64,000 nt of DNA, taken from the NCBI GenBank assembly GCA_015698045.1, contig BLAL01000259.1, positions 496,001 through 560,000 on the forward strand, given 5' to 3'. The translations under genes and the position numbers were made by a program. The notes beneath the pieces were generated by a model. The model did not search any database and had not been told where the DNA came from. It saw only the letters and a list, made by a program, of their open reading frames with translations. Shown here one piece after another: positions 35,340 to 46,611 of the stretch; position 1 is the stretch's first letter; each line of letters begins with the position of its first letter. Source of the stretch: Rhizophagus clarus (lineage: Eukaryota; Glomeromycota; Glomeromycetes; Glomerales; Glomeraceae).

Positions 35340-37440
35340 TTATCGTCATTATCTTTTAATGTAACTTCTACTTTGTCCTCCACCAATTTTTTTTTTATTT
35401 TATCAAATATATATTCCATCTTTCATTTTAATTTTATCTAAATAGAATTTAATAAATAATTTACTCACTTCAGTAGTTAAATAAATTTCAGCATTAGAAT
35501 GAATAATTAAAAAAAGTTGTAGAAGAATAACAGATTAAATTTATCTAAAATTCTCGTAAGATTTTCAAACCCACTTGATTTAGTAATTTCCTATCAATGA
35601 TATATGACATCAATAACCGAATTACAAGAATTATCTGTTATTGTAATTATCCTGAAAAAAGATTCAAATTTTGAATTCTTAAATTTTTTAAAGCCGAACC
35701 AGCTAGTGTATCTTTATTAAGAAATCCGTAAGTAGTTTTCTACTTTAAATGTAGTTCCTATTCCACGCAAACTCTATTATTGAACACTGATTCTTCTCGT
35801 AGGATTCGAACGGAAGTTCCAAGTTCATTAATCAAATTATTATATTTGTGGATAGCTTTACTCTGAATTCATTTTTTAAAAATTTTTAATTGAGTATCTC
35901 CTGCAAGAAATTTTCGCATTTTATGTATATTAAATATTGAACAACGTACTATATATTAATTAATGCAATTCTCTTTCATAAAAATTCTTTGTGATCTTTT
36001 AGTTTTGTTACATACAGTATTGTACTTTATTTATGAATTTTACATATTTTTTATCTAATTCTGCTATTATATTTCCATTAATTCATTATACCGTATTTCG
36101 GCAATTTTAGTACTTTAATTGCAAAATTTCAAATTTTGTACTCTTATTCACTATCATTAATTAAATTTTTTTATTTTAATTTCGTTCAGTACTACTTACC
36201 GCAAAGAAATTTAAAAGAAATGATATATACATTATAACAAGCAAAGATGTTCTTGATTCGCATTATCATCATTGCATAAATTAGTTTTTTCACTATGTTT
36301 TTGAAGTGTTAGGATTATCAATATTATTATCCAACATTAAAATCAAGAACAGAATTATTATGGCATATAATTTTATTCCTTGAATAAGTTGAATAATGTG
36401 CAATTTGAATGTTTATCCCATTATAATGAATCAAATTTCTTATTAATCTCATTAGTAAAATATTCAATATTATCTATTCACGTTATTATTCTATCGAATT
36501 TGTGAGGATAAATTATTTTAAATTTTGATTCACCTCAGTTTCAGTATCAATTAAAAAATAAATTAAGATAATCGCAGAAATTCGATAGTAGATTCAAATT
36601 CATCTTAACATCTTTAAAGACTTTCAATTCAGACATTGATTAAAAATAGCAACCAGATTACTAAGTTTATATAATTTCCCTTAAAGGAACTCATTATTGA
36701 GTTGTGAATTTATTACGGTCATATCAGTGTGTTATTTGTACTTTATTTAGTGCGTTACAATTTAAAATTCTACTTCACGTCCTATTTTATTTATAATTTT
36801 TACATGAAAATAAAAAAAAAAGTTTATAAGCTCCAATTGCAACAAACGTGGCGATGTTCTTCCTCAGATCGATAAATCATATTTAAGTCTCAGCAATTCT
36901 GAAAAAAAAAAAATGATCACTATAATTGATAGCTTTCACTTTCGACATCAAATTAACAAATTTACGATTGTTCCAAATCAGATTTACTGAAATTAAAAAA
37001 ATTTTACGGTTGGAAAAAATCAATTTTTGTCAATATAAACCATTTTTAATGAATCTCAAATTCTATATTTTAAGTTGGAAATAAAAGAATTTATTAAAGC
37101 TCGCGTAAATTATATAAAGATAAAAAAATAAATATCAGATATATAGTGATATATATCTTCTATAATGCTGTCGTTCTAAAGGTAAATTAATGCAAAGCCT
37201 TTGCCATATCAACTCAGTTTCAATATCAGTTAAAATAGTTTGACACAATCGCGTAAGTCTGATGGTAGATTCAAATTCATCATTGTTTCACAAACTTTCT
37301 TTGGCGTCTTTAGAAAGCCTTTCAATTCGGGAATTTCTATAAGAATTTGTCAAATAACAGCAATCAAATTACTAATTTTTCTTGAAAAACGACTTCTCGA
37401 GTTACAGTAATTACAAGTATCTTGCGCTCTATTTGATCGA
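35340..37440 (-). pseudogene. Two or three stacked relics of 4HB-kinase genes
   Basis: The minus strand carries recognisable but heavily eroded pieces. At 35370-35560 there is a first-kinase-exon start and the end of the bundle exon (TTGTAGAAGAATAACAG matches the LLQFYL region of paralogues). At 35650-35710 there is TTGAATTCTTAAATTTT, the third-unit signature. At 36400-36480 lies a hinge/alpha-D piece (CCATTATAATGAATCAAATT...). At 36530-36680 and again at 37205-37380 the bundle-exon end recurs (CAGTTTCAATATCAGTTAAA, GATTCAAATTCATCATT). The pieces are out of order with respect to one gene, which implies at least two copies. No open frame survives. Confidence 0.55.
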
Positions 37441-37675
37441 TACAATCTTATAACTTCCATTTAACGTCACACTTTTAGAAAATTATTTAACGTTATACTG
37501 GAAAAACCTTGTTAGCGTAAAGAAGATTTTGAAGTGATTAGATCATTTCTAAATTAATCGACTTTTTCACTCAATTTGGATTTTCAGTTGTACTGAACTT
37601 CAAGACTCAATATAAAATCGTCCGAATTAGGAAATACGCAATGTGACTTGAGAAATGCGTTTTATAATAATGCTT
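37441..37675. other. Intergenic, no gene seen
   Basis: AT-rich spacer between the relics and the retroposed insert. Confidence 0.4.
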
Positions 37676-37851
37676 AAAGTTTAAAGCATTTATGCAGGAT
37701 AAACTAGAATTGTAGTCGTATATAGTTTCTTTATAAACTATAAGACCTAATCAGTTTTCCAACATGTACCTTAAAATCCTATTTTGAATAAAATTGAATT
37801 GTTTACCAGTAAAAAAAAAAAAAAAAAAAAAAAGTTTAAAGCATTTATGCA
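37676..37851 (+). mobile_element. Retroposed poly(A) insert with long target duplication
   Basis: GTTTAAAGCATTTATGCA occurs at 37679-37696 and again at 37834-37851 (the match extends up to 3 more A on the left). Between them is about 114 bp of body ending in a poly(A) run of over 20. AATAAA lies about 20 bp before the run. A direct repeat of 18-21 bp, a body and a 3' poly(A) are the marks of target-primed reverse transcription by LINE machinery. The body therefore looks like the 5'-truncated 3' end of an mRNA or a SINE-like transcript. I do not recognise its source. Confidence 0.7.
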
Positions 37852-38089
37852 TAATGAATAATGCATATGCTTATGCTTAGGCTTCTTTTGACATCAAAAG
37901 AGTAAAATTGCGATTTAGACCTTCCTGTGCCACTTTCATTGCATGTTTAGTTGAGTCATCAAATAATAAGTTTCTGCAAATTTTTTAATTTCGTTGATCC
38001 TACTTTTTAATTTCGTTGATCCTATCAAGAAAACCATCAATTGTACCCGCTAAAAACAAAAGTTTGTTAATAAATTCTGCCAAAAAAAC
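37852..38089. other. Intergenic, no gene seen
   Basis: AT-rich sequence with a short direct repeat of TTTTTAATTTCGTTGATCCT near 37980-38025. No coding feature. Confidence 0.4.
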
Positions 38090-40035
38090 AACCAGGACTA
38101 AAGAAAATTTTTAAATAGGTTATATTAGAGAAAGAAAAAAATAAACATAAAATTATTTTTTTTATTAAATAATTAATCATTTTTGTTATTTTTTTCATTA
38201 AAATGTCAAAACGATTAACAATCAAGAAAATTATTTTCTTAATCAAAATAATTAAGAAAATTTTGTTTTTTCTAAAGTCATTTTTTTTAAACAAACCAAT
38301 TTAATTAAGAAAAACAATTGTTTTTTTATTATTGAAACAATGGTAAAAATGATAAACAATAGAATATTTTGTTTTTTTAAAAAAAAAGAAAAATAATTTT
38401 TTTAGTTATTCAGTTTAAAAATTGTTTAAGAAATAGTTTATTTTATTTTGATTTTCCAGTTTAAAAAAAAAAAAAATAATAATAATTTTTTAATGAATTT
38501 ATTAATATTCGGTTAAAAAAACTGTTAAAAATAAATTATTAATCATTTGGTTTAATAAACAAATTTTTTTAATTATTTGGTTTAATGATTGTTAAATCAA
38601 GCTTTAGGTAGTTTTAAAAACCATAAAAAAATTCATTTTTTTTTTTATTATAGAAAAAAAATCATTTTTCCTAATCAAATAATTAAAGAAAAAATTGTTT
38701 TTTTTTTATTTTTTCAATTAAACAACTAAAAAAAAATCATTTTTTTAAGTGAAATGATTAAAAAAAATCACTTTTCGATTAAAATAATTGAAAACAATTT
38801 GAAAAAAATAGTTAAAACTATTTTAAAAAATACGCCATTTTTAAGAAAATAATTAAAAAAATAGAGCATTTTTTTTTTTTAAAAAAAAAAAAAGATCAAT
38901 TTTTCGTTATTTAACTTAAAATCATTAAAAAAAATAGCTTACTTTCAATAATTTATTTCTTAACAGTTCTTTTACCTGAATAATAACAAATAAATTATTT
39001 TTTTTTTTAAACCAGAAATTTGGTTTAATAAATAAATTTTTTAATTATTGATTTAATAAACCGTTAAATTAAGTATTAAGTAGTTAAAAAATAAAATTAA
39101 TTTTATTCAATTTATTTACTTAAAATTTTTAGTCCATAAACCGTTAAAAGAATAATTATTACTGAATCATTCAACTTAACAGCACAAAATTATAATTTCA
39201 AGTTATTTAGTTTAATAAAATCAAAAAAAATCTTTTTTTAACTATCTGGTTTAATTGATCACTAAAAAATAAATTATTTTTTTTTAATTATCCGATTATA
39301 AGCTAATAATTTAATTATCCAGTTTAAATAAATCATTAAAAAAAAAATAAAATTGATTTTTTGATTTATACAGTTTAATAAACTGTTAAAAAAAATTAAA
39401 TAAACTTAACTATTCGATTTAATAAATCATAAAGAAAAGGTAAAAGAAATTAAAGTATTCAATTTAAAACCACTAAAAATTATTTTTTTTAAAAAAAAAT
39501 AAATTATTTAATCTGGGAAAAAAAAGAATTATTAACCAGTTAAAAAAAATTAATCCATTAAAAAAAAATGAATTATTAACCTGTTAAAAAAAAATATTTA
39601 TCTGTTAAAAATATAAAAATAAGCATTATTAATCCATTAGAAAAATAAATTAATTATTTCAGTCTAATAGAATAAATCAATAAAAAAATTAATATTTTTT
39701 AATTATCCAGTTTAATAAATAAACTGCTAAAGCATTTGTTACATTATTAATTTTTATCAAGTAAATAATTAAAACAAATTAATTTAAGTAATTTTAATAA
39801 AAAAAAATGCGTAATCATTTAGCAAAAAAACAATATTAGTCACTTTTTATTAATCTTTTTTTGACAAAAATGATATAAATACTTTTATATTAAAGTAAAA
39901 ATGATATTAATACTTTTCTATTGATAGTTTAATAAAAATAAGTTTATTAATCATTTTTGTTATTTACTTTTAATAAAAATAATATTAGTTTTATTTTAAT
40001 CTTTTTAATAAAAATGATTTAACATTTTTTTTATT
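38090..40035. repeat. AT-only low-complexity tract, about 1.9 kb
   Basis: Nearly pure A/T with recurring TTTAATTATCCAGTTTAATA, TTTGGTTTAATAAAC and poly(A)/poly(T) runs in both orientations. Units are too diverged for a fixed period. No gene is possible here beyond chance frames (for example 38067-38294). Confidence 0.7.
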
Positions 40036-40051
40036 AATTATCGACATTGCT

Positions 40052-41368
40052 CAACACCACAATCATGTGATTTATAAAAAAATTTGATTGGCTAATTTAT
40101 GATTTTATTTATACATAATTTTATAAAAAGATTGAATGCACTGCAATATATAAGAAAGAACGGGAAAATACAATAAAATAGAACAATAAAGAAGACAAAG
40201 GAAGAATAAAAGAGAAAGGAAAGATACATGAAAATGGACAAAGGAAATGAAGTAGGAACAAGAGAAACGAAGAAAGAATAAGAATGAATGAAAAAAGCAA
40301 AAGGGAATTAAAAGGAATAAAAGAAACAATGGGTAGTGAAAAAGGAATGAAAGAAATAAATGGCAAATGAAAAAGAAAAAAGGAGCAAAGGAGGAATAAA
40401 TCAACAAAGGAACAAAAAAGTAACAAAAGAAGCCAAAGATCAATGAAAGAAGCCAAAGATCATGGAAAAAACAAAGATCATGGAAAAGAAGTCAAAGATC
40501 ATTGAAGGAGACAAGAAACAAATCAACAAAAGAAACAAGAAAAGGATTAATGAAAGAGATAAGGATCAATGAAAGAAACAAGAATTAACAAAAGAAACAA
40601 GAATTAACAAAAGAAACAAGAATTAACAAAAGAAACAAGAATTAACAAAAGAAACAAGAATTAACAAAAAAATAAAATCAACAAAACCAACAAAAGGGAT
40701 AAAGGCAAAGTAAGAGAAATAAAGGGAAAAAAATGAAAGATACCGAAACACCCACCCATAAAATATAAAAAGAAAACAGTTAATATCATCTTAAAAGAAA
40801 ATAAAATAATAAGAGAAAGAGACGAAGTATACTCACTTGAATCTAAAAAAGAGATAAAAAGATTAGTAAAAGAACAAAAGAACAAACAAAAAGAAGAAAA
40901 AAAGTAAAACTCACTTCGATTTCTGCCAAAATGGAACTAAAAACAGACGTGTCTAAAAAAAAACAAGCAAGTTAATAAAGAATAAGAAAAAGGAAAATAA
41001 ATGCAGAAAAAAGCTTACCTATTACCGGTACTTTGAAATCAGAATCTACTGTTTAATAAACAAAAAGAAAAAAAATTGAAATGTTAGGAACGTGTTGTTA
41101 AGGTCAATTTAAAAAAAATGTTCCTTTCCTTACTGAATCCTCACACGTCTGAAGGTCCAGCTACCTAAAAAAAGAAAACTGAAATGTAAGTAGAACATTT
41201 GATAAAAGAAAAAAATTCAATAAAAAAAACTTTTCGTAATCCCTACCAAAATTCTACGTCTAAAGCCGCACCTAAAAAATTAACAAGAAAAATAATTAAA
41301 ATAAATCGCATCTATCTAAATAAATAAACTGATTAGGTGTGTAACATATAAACATGTGATGTGGTGTT
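40052..41368 (-). mobile_element. Purine-rich TIR element with minus-strand splice-like micro-exons
   Basis: CAACACCACAATCATGTGAT at 40052 is matched in inverted orientation near 41351-41368 (ACATGTGATGTGGTGTTT). The body is purine-rich on the plus strand (AAAGGAAGAA, AAAGAAACAAG). Between about 40830 and 41280 the minus strand has several TAG-acceptor, short segment, GTAAG or GTGAG-donor groups, as in the arrays at 16.4-17.9 and 20.4-21.2 kb. There is no transposase. Overlapping minus-strand frames at 40105-40456 are F/S/L-rich artefacts of composition. Confidence 0.5.
40573..40668. repeat. 19-bp tandem repeat, five copies
   Basis: AGAAACAAGAATTAACAAA is repeated about five times almost without change inside the purine-rich element. 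It is preceded by shorter imperfect repeats of GAAGCCAAAGATCA (40425-40500). Confidence 0.8.
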
Positions 41369-42549
41369 TAACACCATTGGTGCGATTATAGTTTTTGTTA
41401 ATTATTTTTACATCCAATAAATCCAATAAACGAGTACTAGGTACGGCATATATACTCATATATCATAGGGGGACGAAGTCCCCTAAATAAGCGCATATTC
41501 TAGTTACAAGAAAATAAAAAAGATTTAGCCGTTGTAAATCTATTAATATATACCTACGTGATATCATTTAATCGATACACGACAACGTAGTATTTAGGTC
41601 TCACCACATTCAAAAAAAAAAAAATTCAAATTTTCTCTGATAACCGCCATAAATTGATGGAAGAAGGTTTTACACTTTCTGTATTTACGAAAATAAAATA
41701 TCAACTGAGAAAACGGCAATATCGAAAAAACATGACATCGGGCAAATCGAGTGGTGCTCTCTTTGTCTCCGCAGGGGTGACTATAAATCAAACAATTTTT
41801 GATGTATTAAATAAAAATACTTCAAAACTAAACTCAAAATGTTTTTGTAAATTATTTAAAACATAAAATTTGTGAATTATATGAATCATATTTGTCATAG
41901 TGCAATGTTTTACTTAAAATCTTTATTAATTGAAATGGAAATGTATCTTAGAAATAATTTTTTCGGATAATCCTTCCTTATCTTTGCGTGATAAGATAAA
42001 AATATATCCATATTAATCTTAGTCTTCTATTACAAACAAAATCTTTGATATCGACAGTGTGTTGCATGAATCAATTAAAGACAGAATTATTTATTTTTCT
42101 ATATTAAAAGAATCATTAAGAGTAGGATAGTTCAGGGGATGACATGATTGCAGTACACCCACTATACTTCGCTTCGAACAATTAAATAGTGCAGATAATT
42201 AGTTCACCGATCACTGATATTAGAAAACCTACCATATATTTTACGGTTGTTAGAATAATTTTCTACCATTATAAGTAAATTATTTCATAAGGTACTGTAC
42301 GAAGCTTTTTATTTATATAATATATGCGAGTTTATTAAATATATAGTAAATTTGAAAACATTATATTTTGATCGTGTATTTTAATAAGTCATCTGGATTT
42401 CTGATTGAAATCAAATAGACAATATTTACGAAATAAAAATAGAATTTTTTACATATCGAAATCTCTAATAGTTGTTTTTCGTAATGAATAATGAATCATA
42501 TTTGTGAAGTAATTGTTATTTTGTTTATATATTTTAATTATTTTCCTCG
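41369..42549. other. Intergenic, no gene supported
   Basis: It holds a hairpin GGGGACGAAGTCCCC near 41467-41481 and overlapping short frames on both strands at 41594-41866 without a recognised domain. No splice context or homology that I can name. Confidence 0.4.
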
Positions 42550-42714
42550 TCAACTTATGTATAGCCCCTCTGAATCATTCTCCTCCTCGTTTTCTGCGCA
42601 TGAATCCGGATATTCCGTTTGTATATTTGAATCATTAAGAAAGTTGCTCTTGAGCAGTTTTCCTTCACCAATTTTTTTAAGTTTGTCTTCTATTATTTTC
42701 ATTTTGATCATTTC
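42550..42714 (-). other. Possible tail exon derived from a third kinase start
   Basis: After a TAG acceptor (on the minus strand) the frame reads EMIKMKIIED...KKIGEGKLLK, then an acidic Ser/Glu/Asn-rich stretch, and stops at 42550-42552. The first part looks like the exon that opens each kinase block (EWIKKKIEDED...EIGKGGFG), shortened to its glycine-loop start. No clear in-phase donor from the exon before it was found, so its inclusion in the mRNA is unproven. Confidence 0.35.
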
Positions 42715-42750
42715 CTATTTTAATTGATGCAATGTATCATGAGTAGTTTC

Positions 42751-45700
42751 CTAAAAGAAACGGAATTTAATGCTTTTTTTTTCCGAAATAATATAATTTA
42801 TCTCTTCACGTAGTTCACCAGCAGACTGATTTAAAATTTCTTCGTATACTTGATTAACATCGGGCCTTTTCTCTGGATCACCATCCCAACATTTTTGATA
42901 AAGTTTTCTATAATCTTCAGGTGTACCTTCAATTGGTTTTTCTCTAGAGTTATTATGAGCGATGTGATAACCTAACGTATTTCGTTCTACTATATCGTGA
43001 AAAGGAGGATGCCCGCTCGTAATTTCCCATAATAAAACACCTAAACTATAAATATCGGACTTTTTATTTCTTATATATTTTGAGTTCTTAAAATTTTCAG
43101 GGTCAATATAACCAATAATTTCAATCCTATTCTCCGTTGAGTCAAGTGTAGCTTCACTTGATTGTTGAGGTAACCAGAAGTCCGTAATTAACAACTTACC
43201 ATCATTCACTAATATATTATTTGAGTGCTATAAAGGTAATTATTAGTATTATTATAATAATTATCATTTAAAGACATAAGAAATAAATTACTGAGTTACC
43301 AAGTGTTTATGAATTATGTTCCTGGAGTGTAAATATTTCAATCCCCGTACAATATCCAACGCCATTCGAATCTTACTTTCCCATTGTAATGAATAAAATT
43401 TTTCTTTTAAATAATCCCTTAAATTTCCATTATTGGCGTATTCCGATACCATGACATAATTAGTATCATCTATTCATTTAAATTTAGATATTATTAAGTT
43501 ATAATACAATCGTTTAAAAGAATTAGTACAAACCAATTGATATTCCAAAAAAACTATTGATGTTATCGTGACAGCTAACCGTGAAAAGGTTTCTCAACTA
43601 AAAAAGAACATTCCAATATTATATTACACACTATACACATACTATACGATGGATTTAAATATAATTCTAACCTGCTTTAGAAAAACTTCAACAAAATTTT
43701 TTTTATGATTTCGACCTTTCTTCTCAGCGAGACATTTTAGAGCAACTTGCTTTTTATTATATTCTGCTTTATTCACGACACCAAGTCCTCCATCAATTTT
43801 CTTAATTTCTCTATATTCATAAAAATGAATATCTTCCTCTTTAGTTCTCCTTCTGATCAATTCCTAGTTTCAAAGTACAATAATGTATCATGAAATATTT
43901 ATTAAAAGATTTTAATTTTAATATTTTTTTAATGCAATATATGTTTACCTCATTAAATTGATTTGAAATTTCATCAAATACTTGATTAATAACAGGTCTT
44001 TCCTTTGGATCATCATTCCAACATTTTTGATAAAGTTGCGAATACTCTAAGGGTGTATCTTTAATTGGGTTTTCTCTAGCGTTCTTATTAACGATGTGAA
44101 TAAACACATCTCGATCTTCTATATTGTGAAAAGGAGGATGCCCGCTCGTAATTTCCCATAATAAAACACCCAAACTATATATGTCAGACTTTTCATCTTT
44201 TACATAATAAATATTCTTTAAACATTGTGGTTCAATATATGGAATCAGTCCCTTCGTATTAGCCACTGAATTAGATGTAACTTCCGTTAATCGTTTAGAC
44301 AATCCAAAATCTGCAATTACTAATCTACCATTATTCACCAATATGTTTTTTGAGTGCTATAAGAAAAAATTATGAATTAGCTACATTATAAACAATACTG
44401 TAAATCGAATTATTGATTACCAAGTCGCGATGAATTATTTTCTCAGAGTGTAAACAATCTAATCCACAAGTAATATCCAACGCCATTCGAATCTTATTTT
44501 CCCACTGCAATGAACCAAATTTTTCTTTCAAATAATCTCTTAAATCTCCTTCATTGGCGTATTCCAATACCATGATATAACTAAAATCATCTATTTGTTT
44601 AAATTTAAATAAAATTTAGATTGAATTTATAAGAATAAATTAAAAACTTTTAACGCTAACCTTTTGATATTCCAAGAAAAGCATTGATGTTATCGTGATA
44701 ACTAACTGCGCGAAGGAGTTTTAACTAAAGAAATAAAATTTATTAATTTTTTATTACACGTTCCACTATATAATAATATCGATTCAAATACAATTCGCAC
44801 CTCTTTTACAAATTTTTTAATAGCATTTTCATCAATTCCTGAACTTGACTTTTCAATAAGAAATTTTAGTGCAACCTGTTTTTTATTTTTAGTTTCCGCT
44901 TTATTCACAACACCAAATCCTCCTTCACCAATTTTTTCAATTTCTTTAAATTCGTTATACTCAAAATAACGAATATCTTCATCTTCTATTTTCTTTTTGA
45001 TCCATTCCTAATTTTAAGTAAATATACACAGTAAATTTTTTTATAAAAAGGTTAAAACGGTTGAAAAGTTGATCGGTGCTTACCTCATCAATATCAGCCC
45101 TAATCCTTTTATTCTCATCATTATCGCGTACAGCAAGATAAATAATTAAGTAAAATTGCAGAAGTCGGAAGGCAGTTTCAAATTCATCAATTAAAGCACT
45201 ATATTTTTCTTTAATTTCTTCAGCCTGAACATATTTTCTAGAACCTTGAGAAATATCTGCAAGAAAATGGCGTATCTCGTAAATAACATTAACTAAATTA
45301 CGAAAATTATTAAAATTTTTTTTCGAAAAAAATTCCAAATTTCGAATTCTTAAATTTTTTACAGCTGTATTTGCGACCTGCACCTTTTCCAACAATGCCC
45401 CACATGTTATTTTATTATATTGAGCAGTATTAATTATTTCATTCATATCATTATATAATTTATTCACTTCTTCTATAAGTGGTAAAAAACTTGCAAATGG
45501 TACCTCTATTTTAGATGCAGATTCTGTTCCAGTACAAACTGGTGACTCATTAGATGAAATTAATGAAGAAAAATTCAGAAGTTGAACAGTAGAATCAAAG
45601 TCGTTATTTAAACCTCTAAAAATTTCATTATTTTTTTTAATTTGAATAAACTTTTGATAACTTTCAAACTGAGAAATTTTAACAAGCAATTTACGTAATT

Positions 45701-46374
45701 TATCAATAATCGTGATTAGATAACATAAACTAATGTAATTCTCTTTTGAAAAATATTCTAAATTTTCTTTGCTATGAATTAAATTATTCAAAGCCGTATC
45801 AGCTATTTCTACTTTCTTTAATATTAAACAACATGTTTTTTTATTATGTTGAGCTGTTTGGTGTATCTCTGATCTCTCGTCATATATTTTGGTCACTTCC
45901 TTTATAAGCGGTAAGAATTTCTCTTTTTTTAGAACATGTGGTAAAAAATTTGTAAAAGGTTTTTCCAAATCCAATTTCAGAAGTTGTGCTGTAAAATTAA
46001 ATTCATTATTTAAATCAGTATTTTTTTCATAATTTTTTAATTGAGAAATTTTTTGCAAGAAATTCACGCATTTTGCCTATAACGGTAACCAATTTGTGCA
46101 AATTATTATAATTTTCTTCTGTAAAATATTTTAAATTTTCTTTTCTGTAAGTTTTCAGATTACTTAAAGCCATATCAGCTTTTTCTATTCTATTTAATAT
46201 CAACTCGCAAGACTCTTCATTGTGTTTTGCTGTTTGACATATTTCTACCGTTTCATCATATATATCGCTCACTTCTTCTATAAGCGATAAAAAACATGGC
46301 AAATTGTTTGGTTCTCCTTCTGTTTCTATCGATACGACCTCTTCATGTCCACTATTAGCTGAATTGTCATCCAT
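42751..46374 (-). pseudogene. Triple-4HB tandem kinase-pseudokinase gene, one frameshift
   Basis: Nine exons by splice sites and homology: 46374-45084 (three bundles), 45007-44801 (glycine loop GEGGFG, VALK), 44724-44661, 44590-44421 (HRDL), 44356-43949 (DFGLSK, DIYSLGVLLWEI), then a second kinase block 43863-43672 (DGGLGVV, VALK), 43597-43534, 43469-43300 (HKHL for HRDL) and 43227-42751 (DFW for DFG). Kinase 1 has every catalytic motif; kinase 2 lacks the catalytic Asp and has an altered metal-binding loop, so it should be a pseudokinase. The block is duplicated as a phase-0 cassette. One extra base in an A run near 46050 breaks the first exon between bundle 1 and bundle 2. This could be a real lesion or a homopolymer assembly error, as the remaining frame is clean. 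It is divergent from the gene at 46612. Confidence 0.8.
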
Positions 46375-46611
46375 AACTATCACGGATAAAAAATTTGTTG
46401 CCGATCTTTTTTTTTTTTTTGAAAATATATATGTAATACAAGTACTGTACACAATGTACACAATTAAAATTAGTTTCGGGTCATGATTTTTCCGGTGTTT
46501 GATCTACATTCTGCAGCTGGCGTTCATGCATTATTTTTTTTTTTTAAGACCCGTATATTGTAGTCTGTAGATACTGTATATATTCGAAGGCAACAAAAAT
46601 CACAAAACATA
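46375..46611. promoter_or_regulatory. Shared intergenic promoter of divergent pair 3
   Basis: The region between divergent starts. CGGGTCATGATTTTTCCGG lies at 46477-46495, TTTGATCTACATTCTGCAG at 46498-46516 and CTGGCGTTCATGCA at 46517-46530. Compared with the 9.0 kb copy, the first block is identical over 18 bases and the second has one change. Confidence 0.6.

Noticed and set aside
40573-40668. Possible CRISPR-like array
   Set aside because: The 19-bp units abut directly without spacers, and the DNA is eukaryotic in every other respect.
40105-40885. Overlapping minus-strand hydrophobic frames
   Set aside because: Same artefact within the purine-rich element; two frames are open over the same bases and short tandem repeats run through them.
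41594-41866. Overlapping short frames on both strands
   Set aside because: No domain, no paralogue in the window and no splice signals that extend them.
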